NCBI GenBank assembly: GCA_023422485.1
Contig: JAGTAM010000598.1
Coordinates: 1-5,672, forward strand
Source of the DNA: Pseudomonadota bacterium
GTDB lineage: Bacteria; Pseudomonadota; Alphaproteobacteria; Rhizobiales; Beijerinckiaceae
Direction: 5' to 3'
Length of the DNA stretch: 5,672 nucleotides
Part shown: positions 1 to 4,563 of the stretch, piece after piece
How positions within the stretch are numbered: the first letter of the stretch is position 1
How the letters are laid out: each line of letters starts with the position of its first letter
The notes under the pieces: generated by a model
Databases searched by the model: none
What the model saw: the letters and a program-made list of their open reading frames with translations, nothing else
What the model was told of the DNA's origin: nothing
Program-made: the position numbers and the translations under genes

Positions 1-361
1 CGATCTCGTGGACGAGGACGTGGGTGACGAGGTGGCCCAGCGTCTCGTCGTGCTCGGCCCAGTAGTCCAGCAGCGGCCGGCGGTAGAGCCAGACGGCGTT
101 GGGCATCTGCCCCGTGGCGACCTCGCCGGCCTGCGCCAGCCCGACGCCGCGGAACAGGCCGAGCAGGTCGAACTCCGATTCGCAGCCCATCTCGGTCAGC
201 GTCTCGTCGTCGGGAAAGTCATCGACGTGGATGCGCACGCCCGCGCAGAGTGCGCGGAATTCCTCCGGCAGGGCGGCGAAGGCGGTGTCGGCCAGGGCCT
301 CGATCTCGGCCAGACTCGGCGCCTTGGCCTCGGCCCAGCGGCCCGGATCCCCCTGGCTCAC
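1..361 (-). CDS. Zincin-like metallopeptidase family protein, C-terminal part missing (window edge)
   Basis: The minus strand reads open from a GTG at 361-359 to the window edge, giving 120 complete codons. The frame starts MSQGDPGRW and ends HVLVHEI, which is the first half of an HExxH zinc-binding motif; the second His and the rest of the motif lie outside the window. The acidic stretch DDFPDDET (about residues 49-56) and the MPNAVWLYRRP segment just before the motif fit the small 'minimal zincin' metallopeptidase family (PF06262, formerly DUF1025). These are soluble proteins of about 130-150 residues with largely unknown substrates. No signal peptide or membrane segment is visible. The GTG start was chosen because it overlaps the TGA of the upstream HAD gene by 4 nt (GTGA, 358-361), the usual sign of translational coupling. 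A GGAG lies 11 nt before the GTG. The family call is by recognition of the motif and its surroundings; catalytic activity cannot be judged from half a motif. Confidence 0.82.
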   Translation of the reverse strand, partial: MSQGDPGRWAEAKAPSLAEIEALADTAFAALPEEFRALCAGVRIHVDDFPDDETLTEMGCESEFDLLGLFRGVGLAQAGEVATGQMPNAVWLYRRPLLDYWAEHDETLGHLVTHVLVHEI

Positions 362-1104
362 GGCGCGGAGGGCTCCGGCGGAACGACGGGCAACACGCAG
401 CGCTCCAGAAAGGCGGCCAAGTCGCTGGTGATGTAGTCGATATGTGGCTCCTTCACCGCCTCCTGCTCGAACCGCTCACGGAACGGGTCGGGCGTCTGCG
501 GCACCACGAGCACGGTCGCCATGCCGAGATCGTGCGGCACCACGAGGTTGCGGGCGATGTCCTCGAAGAGGGCCGAACGCCGGGGATCGACCCCGTGGCG
601 CAGGAGGAAACGCTCGTAGGTGCCGCGGTCGGGTTTCGGCACGAAGTCGGCCGCCGCGATGTCGAACACGTCCTCGAAATAGCTGAGGATGCCGAGCTTC
701 TCCGCGACGCGCTCGGCGTGGCGGCGCGAGCCGTTGGTGAGGATCAGCTTGCGTCCCGGCAGATGCTCGATCGCCGTGCCGAGGGATTCGTCGAGCTTGA
801 TCGTCGAGTGGTCGATGTCGTGGGCGAAGTCGAGGAAGTCGTGCGGATCGACCGCCTCCTCCACCATCAGCGCTTTCAGGGTGGTGCCGTAATGGTGGTA
901 GAAATGCTTCTGCAGGGCGCGGGCCGAGAGCGCGTCGAGCCCGTAGAGCCGCATCACGTAGAGTGTGATCCGCTCGTCCACCTGCGGCCAGACCCGCGCG
1001 TCGCTCGGGTAGAGCGTGTTGTCGAGGTCGAACACCCAGGTATCGACTTCGGAGAAGCCGCGGGCGTCGGGGGCGGTGAAGTGGCTCTCGCCGGGAAGAA
1101 GCAA
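358..1104 (-). CDS. HAD-superfamily hydrolase, pyrimidine 5'-nucleotidase type
   Basis: A 248-residue cytoplasmic HAD phosphatase. All four HAD motifs are visible: motif I DLDNT with nucleophile D26 and acid/base D28, motif II T123 in LTNG, motif III K157 in PKP, and motif IV acidic pair E181/D182 in FEDIARNL. The helical cap lies between motifs I and II (about residues 40-110). The opening WVFDLDNTLYP followed by this cap is typical of the yeast SDT1-like/bacterial pyrimidine 5'-nucleotidase group, which dephosphorylates UMP/CMP and related nucleotides; the substrate here is inferred from the family. The start is a TTG at 1104-1102. It is the first possible start after an in-frame TGA 21 nt upstream, and no ATG or GTG lies between them. 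No good Shine-Dalgarno precedes it, so a start at a later codon remains possible, but it must lie before D26. It follows argB by 89 nt and overlaps the metallopeptidase gene by 4 nt, so the three are probably one transcription unit. From general knowledge, argB beside this HAD type is a familiar arrangement in Hyphomicrobiales. Confidence 0.9.
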   Translation of the reverse strand: MLLPGESHFTAPDARGFSEVDTWVFDLDNTLYPSDARVWPQVDERITLYVMRLYGLDALSARALQKHFYHHYGTTLKALMVEEAVDPHDFLDFAHDIDHSTIKLDESLGTAIEHLPGRKLILTNGSRRHAERVAEKLGILSYFEDVFDIAAADFVPKPDRGTYERFLLRHGVDPRRSALFEDIARNLVVPHDLGMATVLVVPQTPDPFRERFEQEAVKEPHIDYITSDLAAFLERCVLPVVPPEPSAP

Positions 1105-1131
1105 GGGGAAGGTGACGCTTGATCAGGGGAA

Positions 1132-1156
1132 ACGGGGCGGGGATGCCCCGTCCCGT
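1132..1156 (-). repeat. GC-rich hairpin between argB and the HAD gene
   Basis: An inverted repeat with 11-nt arms (1132-1142 and 1146-1156) around a 3-nt loop. Ten of 11 pairs are Watson-Crick. The remaining position is G-T on the plus strand, hence a G-U pair in plus-strand RNA but an A-C mismatch in minus-strand RNA. It starts 38 nt after the argB stop in the direction of argB transcription. No U-run follows on either strand, so it is not a textbook intrinsic terminator. It may be a partial terminator, an mRNA-stabilising 3' structure for argB, or a dispersed repeat unit. Confidence 0.5.
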
Positions 1157-1193
1157 AATGTAGGGGTTTGCGCGTCTCAGGGAAGCGCTGCCG

Positions 1194-2090
1194 TCAGGTG
1201 CGCCGGATCAGGGTGCCCGCACCGAAATCGGTGAACAGCTCCAGCAGCGCCGCGTGCGCCACCTTGCCGTTAAGGATGACCACCGCCTCGACACCCTGTT
1301 CGAGGGCGTAGATGCAGGTCTCGACCTTCGGGATCATGCCGCCCGTGATGGTGCCGTCGGCGATCAGGCGCCGGCAATCCTCGACCGAGAGCTCCTGAAT
1401 CAGGTTCTTGTCCTTGTCGAGCACGCCGGGCACGTCGGTGAGCAGCAGCAGGCGCTTGGCCCGCAGCGCACCGGCGATGGCGCCGGCGAAGGTGTCGGCG
1501 TTGACGTTGTAGGTCTTGCCGTCCTCGCCATAGGCCACCGGCGCGAGCACCGGGATCAGCTCGGCCTTCAGCACCGCGTCGAGCACGCCGCGCTCGACAT
1601 GCTCGGGCTCGCCGACGAGGCCGAGGTCGATCGCCTGTTCGATGTTGCTGTCGGGGTCCTTGATGGTGCGCATCGCCCGCTTGGCGCGGACCATGTTGCC
1701 GTCCTTGCCGCACAGGCCGATCGCCCGGCCGCCCTCGGCGGCGATCCAGCCGACGATCTGTTTGTTGATCGAGCCGGCCAGCACCATCTCGACCACCTCG
1801 ACGGTGGCCTCGTCGGTGACGCGAAGCCCGCCGCGGAACTCCGATTCGATGCCGAGCCGGGCCAGCATCTTGCCGATCTGCGGTCCGCCGCCGTGCACGA
1901 CGATCGGCTTCAGCCCGGATTGTTCGAGCAGCACGATGTCCTCGGCGAAGTCCTCCGCCGCCGCCGGATCACCCATGGCGTGGCCGCCATACTTGATGAC
2001 CACGATCTGTTGATCGTAGCGCTGCATGTGCGGCAGCGCCTGGGTCAGGATCTCGGCGCGCACATGCACGTTCGGCAGCGGATCGGTCAT
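1194..2090 (-). CDS. argB: Acetylglutamate kinase
   Basis: Cytoplasmic kinase of the amino-acid kinase fold that phosphorylates N-acetyl-L-glutamate with ATP, the second step of arginine synthesis. The 298-residue protein carries the expected motifs: KYGGHAM with K33, the glycine-rich HGGGPQI (66-72), FRGGLRVTD with substrate-binding R90, NVNAD (195-199), LLLTDVPGVL (215-224), GGMIPKVE with K255 (250-257), and GAGTLI near the C terminus (290-295). About 28 residues precede the first core strand. From family knowledge, such an N-terminal helix marks the hexameric, arginine-inhibited form of NAGK and is absent from the short E. coli-type enzyme, so feedback inhibition by arginine is likely but inferred. 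The ATG at 2090 is supported by AGGA (complement of 2098-2101) at 7-nt spacing and by the full-length family match. It is the first gene of the minus-strand group. Confidence 0.97.
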   Translation of the reverse strand: MTDPLPNVHVRAEILTQALPHMQRYDQQIVVIKYGGHAMGDPAAAEDFAEDIVLLEQSGLKPIVVHGGGPQIGKMLARLGIESEFRGGLRVTDEATVEVVEMVLAGSINKQIVGWIAAEGGRAIGLCGKDGNMVRAKRAMRTIKDPDSNIEQAIDLGLVGEPEHVERGVLDAVLKAELIPVLAPVAYGEDGKTYNVNADTFAGAIAGALRAKRLLLLTDVPGVLDKDKNLIQELSVEDCRRLIADGTITGGMIPKVETCIYALEQGVEAVVILNGKVAHAALLELFTDFGAGTLIRRT

Positions 2091-2137
2091 CGGATCGTCC
2101 TGGCTCTCTCACTCGAGTCACGGGCGGATTCGGCGGG

Positions 2138-2166
2138 GTTCTAGCGCAGGCTTTGTGCAGAGCGAA
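2138..2166 (-). promoter_or_regulatory. Possible housekeeping promoter for argB
   Basis: On the minus strand TTCGCT (complement of 2161-2166) and TAGAAC (complement of 2138-2143) are separated by exactly 17 nt. They match TTGACA at 3 of 6 and TATAAT at 4 of 6 positions. This would place the transcript start about 40 nt before the argB ATG. The match is weak and could be chance; position and spacing are the main support. Confidence 0.25.
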
Positions 2167-2181
2167 GACACTGCGAAGACA
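2162..2181. repeat. Tandem 9-bp direct repeat upstream of argB
   Basis: GCGAAGACA occurs at 2162-2170 and again at 2173-2181. The period is 11 bp, about one helical turn. The first copy overlaps the possible argB -35 hexamer. Two same-face copies at a promoter edge could bind a regulator. No known operator is recognised. Confidence 0.45.
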
Positions 2182-2218
2182 TTGCCGGTTCGCGATCCCG
2201 CAATCGTCATCATGCGGT

Positions 2219-2236
2219 GACGGCCCTGGGGCCGTC
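2219..2236. repeat. 18-bp near-perfect palindrome in the argB / small-gene intergenic region
   Basis: GACGGCCCTGGGGCCGTC: 8-bp perfect arms around a central TG. It lies 129 bp upstream of argB and 162 bp upstream of the small plus-strand gene. It could be an operator or a stable RNA hairpin. No U-run follows, so it is not an obvious terminator. Confidence 0.4.
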
Positions 2237-2288
2237 CGAGCGCGGATCGCTGCCTGTGCAGCTCAAGGGGTGGTCGCGGCGATCCCAC

Positions 2289-2303
2289 GGTCGAGGTTCG
2301 ACC
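2289..2303. repeat. 15-bp dyad, possible operator or small hairpin
   Basis: GGTCGA at 2289-2294 and TCGACC at 2298-2303 form perfect 6-bp arms with a 3-nt spacer. TTTC follows on the plus strand, so it resembles a very small terminator in that direction, but no plus-strand gene precedes it within the intergenic region. An operator role is equally possible. Confidence 0.35.
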
Positions 2304-2339
2304 TTTCATCACGCGTCCGTGTAGAGACGGCCGGACAAC

Positions 2340-2355
2340 TTAATCGGCCATTAAC
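2340..2355 (+). promoter_or_regulatory. CtrA-type binding site, TTAA-N7-TTAAC
   Basis: TTAA at 2340-2343, seven bases, then TTAAC at 2351-2355, continuing as TTAACCAT. This matches the full consensus of CtrA, the master cell-cycle response regulator of alphaproteobacteria, at every fixed base. The site ends 42 nt before the ATG of the 74-codon gene and lies 250 nt from argB, so the small gene is the natural target. CtrA boxes commonly overlap the -35 region; no clear -10 hexamer is visible downstream (ATCAAT at 2363-2368 is the best candidate). The same bases form a 15-bp palindrome, TTAAT-N5-ATTAA. Binding is inferred from sequence only. Confidence 0.55.
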
Positions 2356-2398
2356 CATCGCCATCAATCATCCCCTCCTCGAACGAAGGGGCCGATTA
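2341..2398 (+). repeat. Inverted repeat linking the CtrA-type box to the small gene's start
   Basis: TAATCGGCC (2341-2349) is the exact reverse complement of GGCCGATTA (2390-2398), whose last base is the A of the start codon. A second, local stem pairs CCCCT (2372-2376) with AGGGG (2387-2391), which is the core of the Shine-Dalgarno AAGGGG at 2386-2391. The local stem would occlude the ribosome site. The outer stem would cover the end of the Shine-Dalgarno and the spacer, but can form in RNA only if transcription starts upstream of 2341. Confidence 0.4.
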
Positions 2399-2622
2399 TG
2401 CCGAACGCCGATCTGGTGACGCCGCGTCCCAGTCTCACCCATCCCGGTCTGCTTGCGCGCGTCGTCGAGCGTCTCGGGCAGGGCGCGGGCTCTTCGGCCG
2501 ATGTCTGGCGCCAGCTCACCGAGAACTACGCGGTCGACCTCGACGCCGTGGCCGCTCTCTTGCCCTGCGCCGAGCCCGAGCCGCTCTGGCTGACCGCCCG
2601 CACCCAGACCCGCAAGCGCTGA
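2398..2622 (+). CDS. Small protein of unknown function (74 residues)
   Basis: I do not recognise this family. The ATG at 2398 has a strong Shine-Dalgarno, AAGGGG at 2386-2391 with 6-nt spacing. Codons end mostly in G or C like the neighbouring genes, which supports real coding. The protein begins with a proline-rich, probably extended segment (residues 1-16). Two amphipathic helix candidates follow: LLARVVERLGQ (18-28) and a longer one across DVWRQLTENY to AVAALLP (35-56). The tail is basic, ending RTQTRKR. There is one cysteine (C57), no signal peptide and no membrane segment, so it is probably cytosolic. The pattern would suit a small helical adaptor or regulator, but nothing shows a function. 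It is preceded by a perfect CtrA-type box and an inverted repeat, suggesting cell-cycle-linked transcription. Its TGA lies only 6 nt from the stop of the convergent MOSC gene. Confidence 0.78.
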   Translation: MPNADLVTPRPSLTHPGLLARVVERLGQGAGSSADVWRQLTENYAVDLDAVAALLPCAEPEPLWLTARTQTRKR

Positions 2623-2628
2623 TCCGCC

Positions 2629-3408
2629 TCAGCCGATCACGCGCAGGCCGTCGCCCGCCCGGAGCACGCCCCCGGCCAGAACCTCGGCGTAGACGCCGCA
2701 ATCGGCGTGGCCGAGCCCCTCCATCAGAGCCTTCGGGAGCGACAGGTCGCGCAGGCCCGTCTGCGGATCGACGTTGGTGGCGGCGCACCGCACGGTCCGG
2801 CTGGTGATCTTGAGTCGGACTCCGCCCTCCGCTTCCAGCACCCGGCCGACCATGTCGAGTTCGGCCCAGGGCTCCAGCCCGTCGAGATAGAGATTGCCGC
2901 GAAAGCGAAGGGGATCGACGGGGGCGCCGACGAGATCCTCGGTCGCCGCCACGCTCGCCCGGTTGATGAGCGAGACGTAGCCGGTGCGCGAATCAGTGAA
3001 GCGGTAGCCGGGCGGCGCCGCCAGCACCCGCGGCGCGCCGCGCAGCTCCTGCGGCAGGAACCCCTTCATGAAGTCCGCGAGCGCCGCGCGGCCCTCCGCC
3101 GTGCTCAGATCGGCATCCACCGCCTGCACGCCGTTCTCCTCGACGGTCAGGCGATGCGTGGCATCGTCAAACCGGGTCCGCAGCCGCGCCAATGCCTCGT
3201 TGCGCATCAGCATCAGGTAGGCGACCTTCGGCAGGTGGCGCGGCACGGTCTCGTTGAAGCCGGAAGGACCGTTCTCGATGGCGTAGAGCCGGTCACCGGG
3301 GAAGTAGCCGCTGGTTTCGAGTTCCGCCGTCTCCAGCGCCTCGGGCGAGAGGCCCTTGACCGGATAGCGGTAGAGGGCGGCGATGCGGATCGTGGGGCTC
3401 TGGCTCAT
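2629..3408 (-). CDS. MOSC-domain protein (mARC/YcbX type), copy 1
   Basis: A 259-residue protein with an N-terminal MOSC_N beta-barrel region opening with ALYRYPVKGLS (11-21) and a C-terminal MOSC domain. The YcbX/mARC core signatures are VSLINRASV (145-153), PLRFRGNLYLDGLEPWAELD (166-185) and RCAATNVDPQTG (207-218), where C208 is the position of the conserved MOSC cysteine that ligates molybdenum in mARC. Relatives bind the molybdenum cofactor and reduce N-hydroxylated compounds with electrons from a ferredoxin or cytochrome b5 partner. No ferredoxin domain follows here, unlike E. coli YcbX, so an external electron donor would be needed; substrate and partner are unknown. No signal peptide is visible. 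The ATG at 3408 has only a weak GGGG upstream, but it lines up with the paralogue's start within five residues. The gene is divergent from the second MOSC gene and convergent with the 74-codon gene. An extra cysteine, C237, is absent from copy 2. Confidence 0.9.
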   Translation of the reverse strand: MSQSPTIRIAALYRYPVKGLSPEALETAELETSGYFPGDRLYAIENGPSGFNETVPRHLPKVAYLMLMRNEALARLRTRFDDATHRLTVEENGVQAVDADLSTAEGRAALADFMKGFLPQELRGAPRVLAAPPGYRFTDSRTGYVSLINRASVAATEDLVGAPVDPLRFRGNLYLDGLEPWAELDMVGRVLEAEGGVRLKITSRTVRCAATNVDPQTGLRDLSLPKALMEGLGHADCGVYAEVLAGGVLRAGDGLRVIG

Positions 3409-3544
3409 GCCCCAGCGCTAAGGCCGGCCCTGCGCTTTTGGCAACCGGGCCCACGCCCCACACGCCTCATCTACGAAGAATTCCGCATGGTCGGTGGCTG
3501 CGGTCTGGGTCAGCGTGCCGGCTCCGGCATGAGGATGAGGACAG
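3409..3544. promoter_or_regulatory. Shared divergent upstream region of the two MOSC genes
   Basis: A 136-nt gap must contain the promoters of both MOSC genes unless one is leaderless. On the minus strand TTGCCA (complement of 3439-3444) is followed after 17 nt by TTAGCG (complement of 3416-3421). The first is a good -35, the second a poor -10. It would start the transcript at or a few bases before the copy 1 ATG, implying a nearly leaderless message. Toward copy 2 the only clear signal is the purine-rich GAGGATGAGGA at 3531-3541 just before its ATG. No long dyad stands out. Confidence 0.35.
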
Positions 3545-4342
3545 ATGGCCGAAATCACCGCGCTCTACAGATATCCGGTCAAGGGCCTGTCGGCCGAGCC
3601 GCTTCCCGCCCTGACGCTGGCCCGCGCCTCCGGCCTCGCCTTCGACCGCGAATACGCCCTTGCCCTCGGCACCACGGCGTTCGATCCGCAGAATCCGGAG
3701 CCACTCGACAAGGGCTATTTCCTGATGCTGCGCAGCAACGAGGTGCTGGCGGCGCTCTCGACGCGGTTCGATCCCGAAACCGGGCAGCTCACGATCACGC
3801 GCGCGGGTGAGCCCCTGCTCGCCGAGGATCTGACCCATCCCGAGGGCCGCGAGGCGGTCGAGCGCTTCTTCGAGGCCTATGTCGGCCCGGCCGCCAAGGG
3901 ATGCCCGCGCCTCGTGCGGGCGAGGGATCACAAATTCACTGACGGTAGCGTGATCTCGCCGGCCTTCATGCGGGCGGTCTCGCTCATCAACCTCGCCTCG
4001 GTCCGCGCCCGGGAGGAGCGGACCGGCGAAACGATTCATCCCTTGCGCTTCCGCGCCAACATCTACGTCGATGGGCTGGAGCCGTGGGCCGAGATGGATT
4101 GGATCGATCGCGAGGTGACGATCGGGAGCCTGCGCCTGAGAGGGCTCGCCCGCACACCGCGCTGCGCCGCCGTGGACGTCAATCCGGACACGGCCGAGCG
4201 CGACACCCACCTGCCGAAGGCGCTCAAGCGCCATTTCGGCCATGTCGATCTCGGCATCTACCTCAAGGTGCTCGCCGACGGTGCCGTCGTGGTCGGCGAC
4301 CGGATTGCGGTCGGGCAAGGCAACGTCTCGGGACGACCGTGA
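3545..4342 (+). CDS. MOSC-domain protein (mARC/YcbX type), copy 2
   Basis: A 265-residue paralogue of the divergent gene, sharing ALYRYPVKGLS (6-16), LML-R-NEVLA around 60-69, FTD (131-133), VSLINLASV (145-153), PLRFRANIYVDGLEPWAEMD (166-185), RCAAVDVNPDT (206-216) and the C-terminal GHVDLGIYLKVLADG (232-246). C207 is the likely molybdenum-ligating MOSC cysteine. It has the same two-part architecture, MOSC_N then MOSC, without a C-terminal 2Fe-2S domain, so it probably acts as a molybdenum-cofactor oxidoreductase or cofactor carrier using a separate redox partner. The ATG at 3545 is set by GAGGA at 3531-3535 (9-nt spacing), with a second GAGGA closer in. Two earlier ATGs (3529, 3535) are in other frames. 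After the last shared residues, about ten extra residues (GQGNVSGRP) form a tail not present in copy 1. It is followed by a 221-nt gap before clpB and is probably monocistronic. Confidence 0.91.
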   Translation: MAEITALYRYPVKGLSAEPLPALTLARASGLAFDREYALALGTTAFDPQNPEPLDKGYFLMLRSNEVLAALSTRFDPETGQLTITRAGEPLLAEDLTHPEGREAVERFFEAYVGPAAKGCPRLVRARDHKFTDGSVISPAFMRAVSLINLASVRAREERTGETIHPLRFRANIYVDGLEPWAEMDWIDREVTIGSLRLRGLARTPRCAAVDVNPDTAERDTHLPKALKRHFGHVDLGIYLKVLADGAVVVGDRIAVGQGNVSGRP

Positions 4343-4405
4343 TTGTCTCCGCCGGCAGGCTTGATCCGACGGCCAGCCGGGGATGCGTTTCGCGTGCTCT
4401 GTCCC

Positions 4406-4433
4406 CTTGTGTTACGTAAACGCAACACCAGAT
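4406..4433 (+). promoter_or_regulatory. Candidate heat-shock (RpoH) promoter for clpB
   Basis: CCCCTTG at 4403-4409 resembles the sigma-32 -35 element (CCCTTGAA). After CTTGTG (4406-4411) and 16 nt comes CCAGAT at 4428-4433, matching the sigma-32 -10 element CCCCAT at 4 of 6 positions. ClpB is a classical RpoH target, so such a promoter is expected here. It would give a leader of about 120 nt. The -10 match is imperfect, and no experiment is implied. Confidence 0.4.
4409..4428. repeat. 20-bp imperfect palindrome inside the putative clpB promoter
   Basis: The left half GTGTTACGTA (4409-4418) matches the reverse complement of the right half AACGCAACAC (4419-4428) at 8 of 10 positions. Symmetry extends outward with two of three further pairs. 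It sits in a relatively AT-rich patch, exactly between the candidate -35 and -10 elements, where a bound repressor would block polymerase. It does not resemble the CIRCE element of HrcA, and no known operator is recognised. Confidence 0.45.
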
Positions 4434-4474
4434 CATCCCTGCCGGCGGCTCGCAAAACAGCGCCGGTGTCCTGG

Positions 4475-4542
4475 CGGGGAAGACCCCGTGGGGCGACGCA
4501 TCGGGGGCTTCGTGCCGCGCAAGCGGGCGGATGACCCATCCG
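4475..4542 (+). other. Two small hairpins in the clpB leader
   Basis: CGGGG (4475-4479) and CCCCG (4484-4488) close an AAGA tetraloop. Further down, CGGATG (4528-4533) and CATCCG (4537-4542) form a perfect 6-bp stem around ACC, just before the Shine-Dalgarno. The Shine-Dalgarno AAGGG at 4551-4555 is not inside either stem, but CCCCG at 4484-4488 could alternatively pair with CGGGG at 4546-4550 next to it. In so GC-rich a leader, short stems like these can arise by chance. Confidence 0.3.
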
Positions 4543-4563
4543 ATCCGGGGAAGGGCAACACGC

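Noticed and set aside
250..1122. A 290-codon plus-strand frame opposite the HAD gene
   Set aside because: The minus-strand HAD gene has all four catalytic motifs. The opposite frame is rich in Arg, Glu and Val with no motif and is a composition shadow.
2115..2131. Two GANTC (CcrM methylation) sites 12 bp apart before argB
   Set aside because: GANTC occurs many times across the window, inside genes too, so this pair is not clearly enriched.
1254..2144. A 296-codon open frame on the plus strand opposite argB
   Set aside because: Antisense shadow of argB: low-complexity, His/Asp/Leu-rich translation, no ribosome site, no family resemblance.
2118..2419. Short frames on both strands within the argB divergent region (88 codons plus, 64 codons minus)
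   Set aside because: No convincing ribosome site, mixed codon bias, and overlap with the dyads, CtrA-type box and start of the small gene. They look like chance frames.
2707..3810. A 367-codon plus-strand frame across MOSC copy 1 and into copy 2
   Set aside because: It overlaps both MOSC genes, which are supported by mutual similarity. The frame itself has no similarity to anything recognised.
4352..4380. CCGGC/GCCGG inverted arms after MOSC copy 2 as a terminator
   Set aside because: Only 5 bp with a 19-nt loop and no U-run; not distinguishable from chance in GC-rich sequence.
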